A stretch of 64,000 nt of DNA from Nocardiopsis suaedae (GCF_027706745.1 NZ_JAQFWP010000019.1:1-64000); one strand, 5' to 3'. Counted from the stretch's first letter, positions 39,067 through 51,161 are shown. Notes: generated from the letters alone by a model not told the origin. Made by a program: numbers and translations.

Positions 39067-40236
39067 ATGCCCCTCGCCGTGTTCGCGCTGATGCTCGCCG
39101 CCTTCGGCATCGGCACCACCGAGTTCGTGATCATGGGTCTGCTGCCCGAGGTCGCCGACGACCTGTCGGTCACCCTCACCACCGCGGGCCTGCTCATCTC
39201 CGGCTACGCCCTCGGCGTCGTCGTCGGCGGCCCGCTCTTCACCGCCGCCGCCACCCGCATGCCCCGCAAGACGATGCTGCTCGTCCTGCTCGGTTTCTTC
39301 ATCGCCGGGAACGCCCTGTCCGCCCTGGCCCCCGGGTACGGGACCCTCATGGCCGGGCGCGTCCTGGCGGCCGTCTGCCACGGCGCCTTCCTCGGCATCG
39401 GCTCGGTCGTCGCCGCCGACACCGTCGCCCCCGAGCGCCGCACCCGGGCGATCGCGATGGTCTTCACCGGTCTGACCGTCGCCAACGTCTTCGGCGCCCC
39501 CCTGGGCACCTGGATCGGCCAGGCCTTCGACTGGCGCGCCACCTTCTGGGCCATCGCCGCCCTGGGCGTGCTCAGCCTGATCGGCCTGGTCCTGCTGGTG
39601 CCGGCCGGGCAGGAGGGCGCACCCGCCCGCCTCCGCGACGAGCTGGCCGTCTTCGCCCGCGGCCAGGTGTGGCTGGCGCTGGCCACCGCCGGACTGAGCA
39701 TCGGGGCCCTGTTCGCCGCCTTCAGCTACGTCGCGCCGCTGATGACCGGCGTCGCCGGGTTCTCCCCGGGCCTGCTGACGCCGCTGCTCATGCTCTTCGG
39801 CGCCGGGCTGGTGGCCGGGAACCTGGTCGGCGGGCGCCTCGCCGACCGCGCGCAGGTGCCCACCCTGCTGGTCGCCCAGGCCGCACTCGCCGCCGTCCTC
39901 GTGGCCTTCACCCTGACCGCGCAGTACCCCATGGCGGCCGCCGCGATGCTCGCCCTGGTGGGCGGCGCCGGGTTCGCCACCGTCCCCGGCTTCATGGCCC
40001 GGGTGATCGACAAGGCCGAGGGCGCCCCGGTGCTCGCCTCGGCCGTGGCCTCCTCGGCGGCCAACGCCGGGATCGCCGTCGGCTCCTCCCTCGCCGGACG
40101 GACCATCGACGCCGGACTCGGCCTCACCTCGCCGCTGCTCGTCGGCGCGGCCATGGCGGTGCTGGCCTTCGGCGTGACCGCGGCCTCAGGGGCTCTCGAC
40201 CGGCGCCGTGCACCGGCGCTCTCCCGGCAGGAGTAG
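39067..40236 (+). CDS. MFS transporter, DHA1 family (arabinose efflux/chloramphenicol-resistance type)
   Basis: The 389-residue membrane protein begins FALMLAAFGIGTTEFVIMGLLPEVADDL, the signature of AraJ/CmlR/YdhP-type exporters (core: GIGTTEFVIMGLLPEVADDL). The length of about twelve helices is normal. The start is ATG 39067 behind AAGGAG. Its substrate is unknown; the branch contains chloramphenicol, purine and sugar exporters. The divergent MarR is probably its repressor. Confidence 0.9.
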   Translation: MPLAVFALMLAAFGIGTTEFVIMGLLPEVADDLSVTLTTAGLLISGYALGVVVGGPLFTAAATRMPRKTMLLVLLGFFIAGNALSALAPGYGTLMAGRVLAAVCHGAFLGIGSVVAADTVAPERRTRAIAMVFTGLTVANVFGAPLGTWIGQAFDWRATFWAIAALGVLSLIGLVLLVPAGQEGAPARLRDELAVFARGQVWLALATAGLSIGALFAAFSYVAPLMTGVAGFSPGLLTPLLMLFGAGLVAGNLVGGRLADRAQVPTLLVAQAALAAVLVAFTLTAQYPMAAAAMLALVGGAGFATVPGFMARVIDKAEGAPVLASAVASSAANAGIAVGSSLAGRTIDAGLGLTSPLLVGAAMAVLAFGVTAASGALDRRRAPALSRQE

Positions 40237-40247
40237 GCTCCCCCGCC

Positions 40248-40928
40248 GTGAACGGATCCTCCCCACCGACCGACCACCTGCGGGCGACCGCCGACGCCTA
40301 CGACGGCCTCGCCGACCGCTACGCCGAGTTCGCCCGCGGGTCGCTTGCCTCCCTGCACCTGGACCGCGCGTTGATCGGCGCCTTCGCCGACCTGGTCCGC
40401 GGCGCCGGGCCCGTCCTGGAGCTCGGGAGCGGCTCGGGCGAGATCACCGGCCACCTGCGCGGCCTCGGCCTGGACGTGTCCGGCGTGGACCTGTCCCCGG
40501 CCCTGGTCGCCATCGCCCGCAAGGACCTGCCCGACGTGGAGTTCCGGGTGGGCTCCATGGGCGACCTGGACACGCCCGACGGCGCACTGGCCGGTGCCCT
40601 CTCCTGGTACTCGCTCATCCACCTGCCGCCGGAGGAGGTGCCCGCCTACCTCGCCGAGTTCCGCCGCGTGCTGGCGCCCGGCGGCCACCTCCTGCTCGCC
40701 TTCTTCGAGGCCGAGGGCGGACCGGTCGCCCCCTTCGACCACGCGGTCGCCACCGCCTACCGGTGGCCGGTCGACGCGATGGCAGCGGCGGCGGCCGGGG
40801 CCGGGTTCACCGAGGTCGGCCGGATGCTGCGGGAGCCCGTCACCGACGAGCGCTTCCAGGAGCGGTTCCGGCGCGGCCACCTCCTGATGCGCGCGGACGG
40901 GGAGGCCGGGTCCGACCGGTCCTCCTAG
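40248..40928 (+). CDS. class I SAM-dependent methyltransferase
   Basis: The 226-residue enzyme has motif I VLELGSGSGEITGHL, motif II VSGVDLSPALVAIAR and a methyltransferase_25-like body with FRRVLAPGGHLLLAFFEA. The GTG start is 12 bases after the MFS stop and has GGCAGGAG upstream, so it is in the same transcript. Substrate unknown. Methylation of a small molecule exported by the pump would be one reading of the pair. Confidence 0.87.
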   Translation: MNGSSPPTDHLRATADAYDGLADRYAEFARGSLASLHLDRALIGAFADLVRGAGPVLELGSGSGEITGHLRGLGLDVSGVDLSPALVAIARKDLPDVEFRVGSMGDLDTPDGALAGALSWYSLIHLPPEEVPAYLAEFRRVLAPGGHLLLAFFEAEGGPVAPFDHAVATAYRWPVDAMAAAAAGAGFTEVGRMLREPVTDERFQERFRRGHLLMRADGEAGSDRSS

Positions 40929-40951
40929 CCGATGCCGCGGCCGCCCCGGCG

Positions 40952-41206
40952 TCAGTGCGCCGCGGCGGCCGCGCTCCTCCTGCCGACGATGAACCAGCAC
41001 AGCGCGCCCAGGAACGGCGCGCAGATGATGAACAGGGCCCAGACCACCTTCATCCCCGCGTCCAGCCGCGAGGTGAGGCTGCCGAAGAACGCGGCGACGA
41101 TGAATGCGACGTAGGCCAGCAGGCCCACGGTGACGAGGGCGAGCAGGGCCGCACCCCCGACCTGGTCGGCGAAGAGCGCGGTGGTGGCGGCGGTGTGCAC
41201 GAGCAT
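40952..41206 (-). CDS. PLDc_N-domain membrane protein
   Basis: The 84-residue protein has two transmembrane helices. The second, VVWALFIICAPFLGALCWFIVGR, is the cardiolipin-synthase N-terminal (PLDc_N) signature (core: CAPFLGALCWFIVGR). It has no catalytic domain. It is a single gene on the minus strand. Function unknown. Confidence 0.85.
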   Translation of the reverse strand: MLVHTAATTALFADQVGGAALLALVTVGLLAYVAFIVAAFFGSLTSRLDAGMKVVWALFIICAPFLGALCWFIVGRRSAAAAAH

Positions 41207-41612
41207 GGCGCGGCATCCAATCCCTGGGGCGTTCCGGTCGCGATGACGGATTCAACGCTAGGGAGCGGCCACCGTCCGGCGCGTCGCTCTGCGGGACCAA
41301 CCCGGTGTGCGACCGGAGTGGGGGGTGGGCGGTACCCCGCCTCCCTCGGCTGGTGGTCCCGGGGGTCAGGGGGCCAGCACGATGCGCCTGCGCTCCCCTC
41401 CCTTCGCCATCGCCCGGTGGGGTCCGCGTCGGCGCCCGCGTCCCACCCGGGTTCGGCGCGGTCGGTGAACGCGGTGCCGCGCGCCATGCGCTACTCGGAG
41501 CTCGCCCGCCGCCTACGACGCCCGCACGGACCGAACGGACCGATCCGGGCGCCCCGAAGATTCCCAAGAGCCCTTTACCTTCGCGTGAAAGGGGTTCGTC
41601 TAGCATTTCTCC
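41207..41612. other. intergenic region between divergent genes
   Basis: There are 406 bases with no convincing gene. CCCTTT (41572-41577) and GAAAGG (41587-41592) could pair loosely, and TAGCAT just before ATG 41613 could be a -10 box for the acetyltransferase. Confidence 0.4.
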
Positions 41613-42173
41613 ATGACGTCCGAGTTGCGCACCCAACGGCTCCGCATCCGGGACTGGGCGCCCGACGACGCGCCCGCCGCGCTGCGGATATACGGGGTCG
41701 AGAAAGTGGCGGCCCGCCTCACTCCGGAGATGAGCACCGTCGGCGACGAAGAGGCCATGCGCTCGGTCCTGCAGGCCTGGATCGAGGCCCAGCCCAACCT
41801 GGTCACCCCGGCCGGGCGCTGGGCGGTCGTCCGCGAGTCCGACGGGGAGGTCATCGGCGGCCTGGCGCTGCGCCAGCTGCCGCCCTATGAAGAGGACTTC
41901 GAGCTGAGCTGGCACCTGCGCCCCGATGCCTGGGGGAGCGGGTACGCCAGCGAGGCGGCCCGCGCCCTCGCCGCGTGGGCGTTCGGGCAAGGGCTCGAGG
42001 AGCTGTTCGCCGTCGCCCGTCCCGACAACGAACGCGCTGCCGCCACCGCCCGCCGCATCGGCATGGAGTGGGTGGGCGAGACCGACAAGTACTACGACAC
42101 CACTCTGCAGGTCTTCCGGATGCGTCCCTCAGACCTGGAAGGCGCGGTCCCCGCGGGTTTCACGGACAACTGA
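41613..42173 (+). CDS. GNAT-family N-acetyltransferase (RimJ/RimL-like)
   Basis: The 186-residue acetyltransferase begins with LRTQRLRIRDWAPDDAPAAL, the opening strand-turn of RimJ/RimL-type GNATs. It then has W-H-L-R-P-D-A-W-G-S-G-Y-A-S-E-A as acetyl-CoA loop (R/Q-x2-G-x-G/A replaced by D-A-W-G-S-G-Y-A). ARPDNERAAATARRIGMEWVG is also typical. Substrate unknown. Confidence 0.88.
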   Translation: MTSELRTQRLRIRDWAPDDAPAALRIYGVEKVAARLTPEMSTVGDEEAMRSVLQAWIEAQPNLVTPAGRWAVVRESDGEVIGGLALRQLPPYEEDFELSWHLRPDAWGSGYASEAARALAAWAFGQGLEELFAVARPDNERAAATARRIGMEWVGETDKYYDTTLQVFRMRPSDLEGAVPAGFTDN

Positions 42174-42263
42174 CCGGGCGCGCGAGGGCGCGCGTCCCGG
42201 AGCGTAGGATCCGGTGGACCGGAGCGGCCGGAGCCTCCGGAGCGCCCACCACCGAGGAGCCGC

Positions 42264-42776
42264 ATGGAACCGCGCGTGCGACCGGCGGAGAAGGCCGACA
42301 TGGAGGCCGTCGCCGCCGTCTACGCCCACTACGTCACCGAGACCGTGGCCACCTTCGATGAACAGGCGCCTGACACCAGTGCCTGGCGGGCCCGCCTCCT
42401 CGACCTGCGGGAGCGCGGCCTGCCGTTCCTGGTGGCCGAGGCCGGGGGAGAGGTCGCCGGGTACGCCCTGGCGGCCCCCTGGAAGCCCAAGTCCGCCTAC
42501 CGGTACACGGTGGAGGACTCCGTCTACCTCGCCCCGGGGCGCACCGGCGCCGGACTGGGCACCCTCCTGCTCGGCTCCCTGGTGGAGTCGTGCGCCGAGG
42601 CCGGGATCCGCAGCATCATCGCGGTCATCGCGGACACCCCCGACGGTGCCCAGGCCGCCGCGTCCATCGCGCTGCACGAGCGCTACGGCTTCTCGCACAC
42701 CGGCCGCCTGGAGGGCGTGGGGTACAAGCACGGCGGCTGGCTCGACACCGTCCTGATGCAGCGCGCGCCGGGCTGA
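42264..42776 (+). CDS. GNAT-family N-acetyltransferase (phosphinothricin acetyltransferase/MnaT-like)
   Basis: The 170-residue protein shares with Bar/Pat/MnaT the N-terminal VRPAEKADMEAVAAVYAHYV, the TVATFDEQAP element and GYALAAPWKPKSAYRYTVEDSVYL (core: WKPKSAYRYTVEDSVYL). The CoA loop is R-T-G-A-G-L-G-T-L-L and the end GRLEGVGYKHGGWLDTVLMQ. It acetylates amino groups of methionine analogues in the family. GAGGAG precedes ATG 42264. Confidence 0.92.
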   Translation: MEPRVRPAEKADMEAVAAVYAHYVTETVATFDEQAPDTSAWRARLLDLRERGLPFLVAEAGGEVAGYALAAPWKPKSAYRYTVEDSVYLAPGRTGAGLGTLLLGSLVESCAEAGIRSIIAVIADTPDGAQAAASIALHERYGFSHTGRLEGVGYKHGGWLDTVLMQRAPG

Positions 42777-42902
42777 CCGGGACGGCATGTCCTCATTCTG
42801 CGGCGCGGCGGGGATGAGCGTGCGCCGCGCGGGGTCCGCGGGCATCCTGGGCCGTAGGGGACCCAGGGGTCCGAAGAGGACAGGGCGAGCGAGGGAGGCC
42901 CG

Positions 42903-43304
42903 ATGACCACCGCCACGGGAGAGCGCGACCTGACCCGTCTCATCTCCGGGATGCGTCCGGAGCTGCGGGAGGGCGAGTACGTCTTCACCCACGCCCCGGA
43001 GGTGCCGCCGGGGGTGCGCCCGGTCGCCACGGTGGCCGAGGACGAGGCCATCACCATCGTCTGCTCCCGCGCCGAGGCCGACGCCGCGGGCCTGTCTTAC
43101 GACTACGTGGCCGCCTGGATCGAACTGAAGGTGCACTCGTCCCTGGAGGCCGTCGGGCTGACCGCCGCCGTCGCGGGGGCGCTGGGGCAGGAGGGGCTGT
43201 CCTGCAACGTGGTCGCGGGCTTCTTCCACGACCACCTGTTCATCCCCTACGACGAGCGCGAGCGGGCGGTGTCGGCGCTCGAAGGCCTCGCGGCGGGCGG
43301 CTGA
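42903..43304 (+). CDS. ACT-domain protein
   Basis: The 133-residue protein has the paired small ACT-like domains of the family that includes PF10000/PF13840. FTHAPEVPPGVRPVATVAEDEAIT and LKVHSSLEAVGLTAAVAGALGQEGLSCNVVAGFFHDHLFIPY are the conserved parts (core: SCNVVAGFFHDHLFIPY). These are thought to bind small ligands such as amino acids. Single gene. Confidence 0.88.
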   Translation: MTTATGERDLTRLISGMRPELREGEYVFTHAPEVPPGVRPVATVAEDEAITIVCSRAEADAAGLSYDYVAAWIELKVHSSLEAVGLTAAVAGALGQEGLSCNVVAGFFHDHLFIPYDERERAVSALEGLAAGG

Positions 43305-43430
43305 GCCGGAGCCGGGCGCCGCTTGCCGTCGCCGGGGTGCTTCCCCGTTGCCGGGGCGAACCGGGCCAACGGCAGATCTACGCTATAAAGGCAAGGATCG
43401 GATTTGTCTTCCCGAAACGGCAAAAAGCGG

Positions 43431-44239
43431 TCAGTCGTCGGAGGAGTCCCCGGTCATCCGGGCGTACAGCGGCTCCAACGCGTCGAGCAGGGCGGCATCG
43501 CCGACCCCGTCACCGGGTCCGCCCTCCTCGTCCGGGTCGGCCGCGTACAGCGCGGGCTGCGGGCGCAGCGGTCTCGGCGGCTCCAGCACCGGTGTGTGCG
43601 TCCAGAACCGCTCAGGATCCTCGGGCAGGGGCGGCGGCTCCGCCCCGGGGCGCCGCTCATCGGCGAACGGGTCCCCGTCCTGCGCCTGCCCGCCCTCTGC
43701 CCGCCCGCGCCGCGCCTGCCCGGCGTGCCGCCGCAGCCCCGCCAGGAACTCGGCGCGCGGCAGCCCCAGCCACGTCGTCAGCAGGAACGGGTCCTTCGCC
43801 ACCGCGTCCGACAGGGCCAGCAGCGTCGCCGCCGCGTGCTCGCACGGGTCGCCCCAGTTCGGGCACGAGCAGGTGAGGACCAGCTCGTCCAGCCCGCGCG
43901 GGAACAGCGACAGCCCCAGCACGTCGAAGACCCGGTCCACCTCGACCGGCAGCTCCCCGCCGAGCAGCCGCGCGCGGAACAGCGGCTGGCCCGCCAGCGC
44001 GCCCAGGACCCGCTCCCAGTCGCCGTCCTCCAGGGCCACGCGGATGACGCTCACCCGGTACGGGCGGGCCGTGCCGCCCCGGACCTGCGCGCGGACCTCG
44101 CCCGGCGCCACCTTCAGGCCCTCCACCGCGCCGCGCTCCGCGTACGCCTGCCCGCGCGCGAGGCGGCCGGGCCCGGTCCCGCTCTCCAGCGCGCCCATGA
44201 ACCTGCGCGACCACCAGGAGGGCTCCGCACCCGCCGCGC

Positions 44240-44243
<4 letters not shown>
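43431..44243 (-). CDS. SWIM zinc-finger protein
   Basis: The 270-residue protein has a SWIM motif CSCPNWGDPCEHAAATLLAL (C-x-C-x6-C-x-H), a predicted zinc-binding nucleic-acid or protein interaction element. An N-terminal W-W-S-R-R-F opening is common in partners of bacterial SNF2 helicases. The C terminus is acidic and low complexity. It starts within the stop of the helicase gene (ATGA), so the two are coupled. Confidence 0.92.
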
Positions 44244-47305
<3,062 letters not shown>

Positions 47306-47409
47306 GCTCCGCCCCCATCGGTCGCGCCTTTCACGATGACGCCCCCAGTATCGCGACCACCGGTGACGTTCTCGTACAGGCGGCGCCGGAGGGGCGCATC
47401 CGCCGGGCG

Positions 47410-48543
47410 CTAGGAGCCGATGTGGGCGCCGTGCTCGGTGGCGAACTCGTCACCGTTGTAGCGGTCCCAGTTGATCGACCAGGACATCAGCCCGCGCAGG
47501 CCCGGGTAGGTGCCGCGAGGAGCGTAGTCGGGGCAGCGCGCGCCGGTGGTCAGGCAGTCCCAGGCGGCCTGGACCTCGGGGGCGGCGGTGTGGCCGTTGC
47601 CCGCCAGCGGGCTCGCGGGCAGGCCGATGGCGACCTGTTCGGGGGCGAGGGGAGGGAAGACGGCGGTCTTGTCGCCCGCCACGGGGAACCCCTGCAGGAC
47701 CATGTCGGCCATGGCCACGTGGAAGTCGGCCGAGCCCATGGTGTGGTAGCGGTCGTCCAGGCCGACGATGGGGCCGGAGTTGTAGTGCTGGACGTGCAGC
47801 AGCGTCAGGCGGTCGCGCAGGGCGTGGATGACGGGCAGGTAGGCCCCGGCTCGGGGGTCCGCCCCGCCCCAGGGGCCGCTGCCGTAGTGGGTGTAGCCGA
47901 GTTGGACGAAGAACGTCTCGGGCGCCATGGTCAGGACGAAGTCGGGGCCGTAGCGGTCGGAGAGTGCGCGCAGCGCGTCGATGAGGTTGACGATGACGGG
48001 GGTGGTGGGGGAGCGGAAGTCGGTGTCGCCGTCGTCCAGGTAGAGCGAGTGGCCCTCGAAGTCGACGTCGAGCCCGTCGAGGCCGTACTCGTCGATGATG
48101 GCCGAGGCCGACTCGACGAAGGCGTCGCGGGCGGCGGCGGTCTCCAGGGAGACCTGGCCGCGGGCGCCGCCGACCGAGAGCACCACCTTCTTGCCGCGCG
48201 CCTGGGCGTCGCGGATCTGGGTGATGAACTCGGCCTTGTCCGGGACGCCGGGGCACTCCTGCCGCGGGCACAGGGAGAACTCCAGCCGCCCGGAGGTGGG
48301 GGTGGTGGGCTCGGCGAAGGCGAGGTGGATGATGTCCCACTGGTCGGGCACGTCGGCCAGGTCCACCCATCCGGACCCGTTGGCGAAGCTGGTGTGCAGG
48401 TAACCGGCCATGACGCGGTCGGGCAGGGTGGAGGAGGCGGCGGGTGCGGCCGCTGCGGGTGCGGGCGCCGCTCCGGCGGCGGTTCCGGCCGCGGCGCAGA
48501 CGAGGGCGGCGGTGGCGGCGACGGTGCGGGTCAGGGGGGTCAC
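47410..48543 (-). CDS. secreted GH18 chitinase
   Basis: The 377-residue enzyme has a signal peptide (long Ala-rich hydrophobic stretch to about residue 36) and a GH18 TIM barrel. The catalytic motif DGLDVDFEG places the acid at Glu163. KKVVLSVGGARG is the conserved substrate-binding strand, and GLMSWSINWD closes the barrel. No chitin-binding domain is visible. GTG 48543 follows GGAG. An AGGAAACTTTCCT palindrome upstream is likely regulatory. Confidence 0.92.
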   Translation of the reverse strand: MTPLTRTVAATAALVCAAAGTAAGAAPAPAAAAPAASSTLPDRVMAGYLHTSFANGSGWVDLADVPDQWDIIHLAFAEPTTPTSGRLEFSLCPRQECPGVPDKAEFITQIRDAQARGKKVVLSVGGARGQVSLETAAARDAFVESASAIIDEYGLDGLDVDFEGHSLYLDDGDTDFRSPTTPVIVNLIDALRALSDRYGPDFVLTMAPETFFVQLGYTHYGSGPWGGADPRAGAYLPVIHALRDRLTLLHVQHYNSGPIVGLDDRYHTMGSADFHVAMADMVLQGFPVAGDKTAVFPPLAPEQVAIGLPASPLAGNGHTAAPEVQAAWDCLTTGARCPDYAPRGTYPGLRGLMSWSINWDRYNGDEFATEHGAHIGS

Positions 48544-48585
48544 GCGGGCTCCTCGCGGGGGTGGGGGCGGGCGGGGGCCAAAATC

Positions 48586-48603
48586 TTAAGGAAACTTTCC
48601 TAA
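48586..48603. promoter_or_regulatory. palindrome upstream of the chitinase gene
   Basis: AGGAAACTTTCCT at 48589-48601 is a perfect inverted repeat around a central C, flanked by TTA and AA. From memory, similar GAAAGTTTCC elements occur upstream of actinomycete chitosanase and chitinase genes, as targets of ROK-family repressors such as CsnR. The match is from recall only. Confidence 0.5.
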
Positions 48604-48706
48604 TAGATGTGGCGAAGGTAACCCCCGCCCCCGGGGGCGTCAACACCCCCGCATGCCACAGGATCCCCCGCAACGGCGGCCGTTCCGTCCCATTAGGGTG
48701 ACGCGG

Positions 48707-49279
48707 ATGGACCCCAGGCAACGCTCGATCACCCTCCGCTGGGCGGTCCCCGCGGCGGTCCTCATCGCCGCCGCCGGACTGTTCACCGCCCCCTCCTTCT
48801 TCTACTCCGGCCTGCTGCCCATCGCCGCCGGGGCGCTCACGGCCGGCGCCGCCGCCACCGCGCTGCTGTGGTGGACGCTGCCCTCGGTGCGGAGCGCGCG
48901 CGGCGGCCCCGCCGTCTTCCTCCTCATCTGGGGCGCCTGCGTGCTCGCCGGAGCCGTCAGCGACGGGACCGCCCGCGTGGTGTCGGTCGAGCAGATGCAA
49001 TCGGGGAGCGTCCCGGGCAGCGCGCACGGCGAGTCGTTCGGCTGGTTCGCCTATACGCCGCTGACGTCCTCAGACGGCCCTCCGGGCACCTATGAACAGA
49101 TCAACCGGCAGATGACCGCGACGGGGCCCGGGATCTCGATGGTCGGCGGAGGCGTGTCGGTCGCGCCCGACTGGGGCGGAGTCGCCGCAGGCGTGGTGCT
49201 GGGATGGGCCGCAGGAGGGATCGGCGTCGTCGCCTACCGCAGGACCTCCCCGGCCGGCGCCTCCGAGCGCCCGGAGTGA
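48707..49279 (+). CDS. hypothetical membrane protein
   Basis: The 190-residue protein has about four hydrophobic helices: three in the N-terminal half and one near the C terminus at GGVAAGVVLGWAAGGIGVVA. An extracytoplasmic-like loop of about 60 residues joins them. No known domain is recognised. ATG 48707 was chosen; codon use is typical of the genome. Confidence 0.65.
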   Translation: MDPRQRSITLRWAVPAAVLIAAAGLFTAPSFFYSGLLPIAAGALTAGAAATALLWWTLPSVRSARGGPAVFLLIWGACVLAGAVSDGTARVVSVEQMQSGSVPGSAHGESFGWFAYTPLTSSDGPPGTYEQINRQMTATGPGISMVGGGVSVAPDWGGVAAGVVLGWAAGGIGVVAYRRTSPAGASERPE

Positions 49280-49281
49280 AG

Positions 49282-49326
49282 GGGCCGGGCGCGGAGGCCG
49301 CCGTCCTCGGCCCTCGCGCCCGGCCC
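49282..49326. terminator. bidirectional terminator between the membrane protein and erm
   Basis: GGGCCGGGCGCG (49282-49293) pairs with CGCGCCCGGCCC (49315-49326). The flanking genes converge, and the erm stop is at 49331. Confidence 0.6.
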
Positions 49327-49330
49327 GCGG

Positions 49331-50221
49331 TCACCGGACCTTCCCGGCGACCTGTCCCCCTTCTATCCCGAGGAGGTGACAGGACAGGACCGCCCACTGG
49401 CGGGGGGTGACGAAGGCCACCACCGTTCCGCGTTCCACCCCGGCCGTGCGCAGGGCCGCGTCCACCCGCCGCGCCCGGTACAGGCGCCGCAGCGACGCGT
49501 CGAGCGAGCCCCCGACACCGGAGAACCCCGCCTCCACCAGCGCGCGGTAGTCGGCCAGGGCCGCTCCGGGCAGGAGCGGTTCAGGGCGCCGGACGATGCG
49601 CAGCACACCCGAGTCCACACGCGGAACGGGGTGGAACCGGTCGCGGCGCACGCGGTCGCCCAGCGCCCACTCGAACTGCGGCCACGTCAGCACGGTCAGC
49701 CTGCTCCAACGCCCGGAGGCTCCGGTGCGCTTGCGGGCGTACTCCCACTGGGTCAGCAGGGTCGCCGACCGCAGCGCGCGGGCGCGCAGGCACCAGTCGA
49801 CGATGGCGGACGTGCGCGAGTAGGGGATGTTGCCCACGACCGAGAAGGGCCCGCGCGGCGCCGGGGCCGCGGTGAAGTCGGCAGGGCGCACCCGCACCCG
49901 CGGCGATGCGGCGAACCGCTCCGACAGGCGCCGTGCGAAGTACGGGTCGACCTCGTAGGCCGTCACCCGCCGGTTCCCGCGCGCCAGGTGGGAGGTGATC
50001 ATGCCGTCCCCCGCGCCGGGTTCGAGCACCAGTCCGCCCTCGGGCAGGTCGGCGGCGCGCACGATGCGGCGGGCCACCGACGCGTCGGTGAGGAAGTTCT
50101 GGGACAGCGAGCGCCGCCGCGCCCCCGCCGCCTTGCGCCCCTTCGGGCCGTGCTCTCGGGACCGGCCGGGGCTCCTCTCGGCGGGGCGGCCGTCGCGGCC
50201 GGGTCCATGGATGTGCGCCAT
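49331..50221 (-). CDS. erm: 23S rRNA (adenine-N6)-methyltransferase, Erm family
   Basis: The 296-residue enzyme methylates A2058 of 23S rRNA and gives resistance to macrolides, lincosamides and streptogramin B. SLSQNFL marks the N-terminal domain after a basic tail. LVLEPGAGDGMITSHLA is the SAM site, FSVVGNIPYSRTSAIVDW the catalytic N-I-P-Y motif (core: GNIPYSRT) and FHPVPRVDSGVLRI the C-terminal landmark. It is close to ErmE and other actinomycete chromosomal Erm proteins. A long untranslated region with a short ORF and hairpin precedes it. Confidence 0.94.
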   Translation of the reverse strand: MAHIHGPGRDGRPAERSPGRSREHGPKGRKAAGARRRSLSQNFLTDASVARRIVRAADLPEGGLVLEPGAGDGMITSHLARGNRRVTAYEVDPYFARRLSERFAASPRVRVRPADFTAAPAPRGPFSVVGNIPYSRTSAIVDWCLRARALRSATLLTQWEYARKRTGASGRWSRLTVLTWPQFEWALGDRVRRDRFHPVPRVDSGVLRIVRRPEPLLPGAALADYRALVEAGFSGVGGSLDASLRRLYRARRVDAALRTAGVERGTVVAFVTPRQWAVLSCHLLGIEGGQVAGKVR

Positions 50222-50495
50222 CGGGCGTCCGTTCCTGCCGCCGCACGATGCGGCGGCCGACAGGGGCGGGCGGCGCGGCGCCTCTCGCACGGGCCCGCGC
50301 CGCCCGCCCGCATGTACGTCGGGCAAGGCGGAACAGAGCCCCGGACCGGGGGCATGGCGGCGTGCAGGGATCCGCAGAGGGGGCGGGCCGGCGGTGGATC
50401 GCTCAGGCCCGCAGGGCGGCGCGGAGCAGAGCCCTGAACCGCCGGGCGGCAGCGGCCGGGCGGTTCAGCGGAGGCTCAGGTGGCGGCGCCGCGCG

Positions 50496-50606
50496 TCAGC
50501 GGCCGACGCCCGGAACCCGGTCCGGGGCGGCGGCGCGGTCGCGAACGTAGACGAACCCGGACCGCACCGCGGTCCGGCCGTCGAAAATCGCTTGGAAGGC
50601 TCCCAT
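50496..50606 (-). CDS. candidate leader ORF upstream of erm
   Basis: A 36-codon ORF (MGAFQAIFDG..., ending VPGVGR) lies 275 bp upstream of erm on the same strand. It covers a 9-bp hairpin (50557-50577). Many inducible erm genes are controlled by a translated leader. Its ribosome site is weak and homology is unknown to me. Confidence 0.3.
   Translation of the reverse strand: MGAFQAIFDGRTAVRSGFVYVRDRAAAPDRVPGVGR
50557..50577 (-). promoter_or_regulatory. hairpin within the erm leader
   Basis: CCGGACCGC (50557-50565) pairs perfectly with GCGGTCCGG (50569-50577) around an ACC loop. It could be part of an attenuator. Confidence 0.35.
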
Positions 50607-50748
50607 GATGCCCCGACCCTAGAAGCCTCAGCGCGCCTCCGGCAAAGGGTTTTCGGGACGGCGAAGAGGGCTTGTCGGCGCACCCGCCGCGTTCACGCGC
50701 CCGCCTGGGGGTACGGATCCCGTGCCCTCCCGATCAGCGGAGTGTGCC

Positions 50749-50865
50749 ATGGGCGGAAAGCACGACCGTGCAAGCGGCGACGGCCACTTCCCCGGCCGGA
50801 AGATCCCCGATGACGACGATGGTCGGAAGGGCGGCGGCAAGCACGAGATGGACGACGACGAGTGA
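50749..50865 (+). CDS. small hydrophilic protein (candidate)
   Basis: The ORF encodes 38 residues, MGGKHDRASGDG...KHEMDDDE, made almost entirely of charged and Gly residues. Codon third positions are mostly G or C, and GCGGAG lies 8 bases before ATG 50749. Such short hydrophilic proteins are annotated in many actinomycetes, without known function. It stands alone between the divergent erm leader and the alcohol dehydrogenase gene. The rest of the 50,222-51,161 gap shows no other gene I trust. Confidence 0.4.
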   Translation: MGGKHDRASGDGHFPGRKIPDDDDGRKGGGKHEMDDDE

Positions 50866-51161
50866 CGCCTGACGACCTTCGCCCTTGGGCCGCCCCGACT
50901 CCGACCGGTTCGGGCCGACCGTGTCGTCCGCGGGCCAGCACGTATGGCTCGATGAACCGGGACGTCCGGCACTCGAAGGGGGAGGGGCGTTCTGGGGTGA
51001 AACGCTCACGCGGGGGTGGCGGAGGCGAGGTGCTCCCTTCCCCCGCACCCTTTTTAACCCCTGACCAGGCAGTGTTGGGGCCGCGGCGACCTGTCGGGGT
51101 GTAGGACGGAGAGCGGGTCCGGTCTGGGCCTTTCGGCCGTTGGAACGGGGGAGTGGAGCGC

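Noticed and set aside
42174-42205. GCGCGC...GCGCGC hairpin between the two GNAT genes
   Set aside because: Short and self-complementary only because of alternating GC; not strong enough to call a terminator.
50862-51104. 80-codon plus-strand frame after the small hydrophilic ORF
   Set aside because: Composition is random for GC-rich DNA, there is no ribosome site, and it has no recognisable fold.
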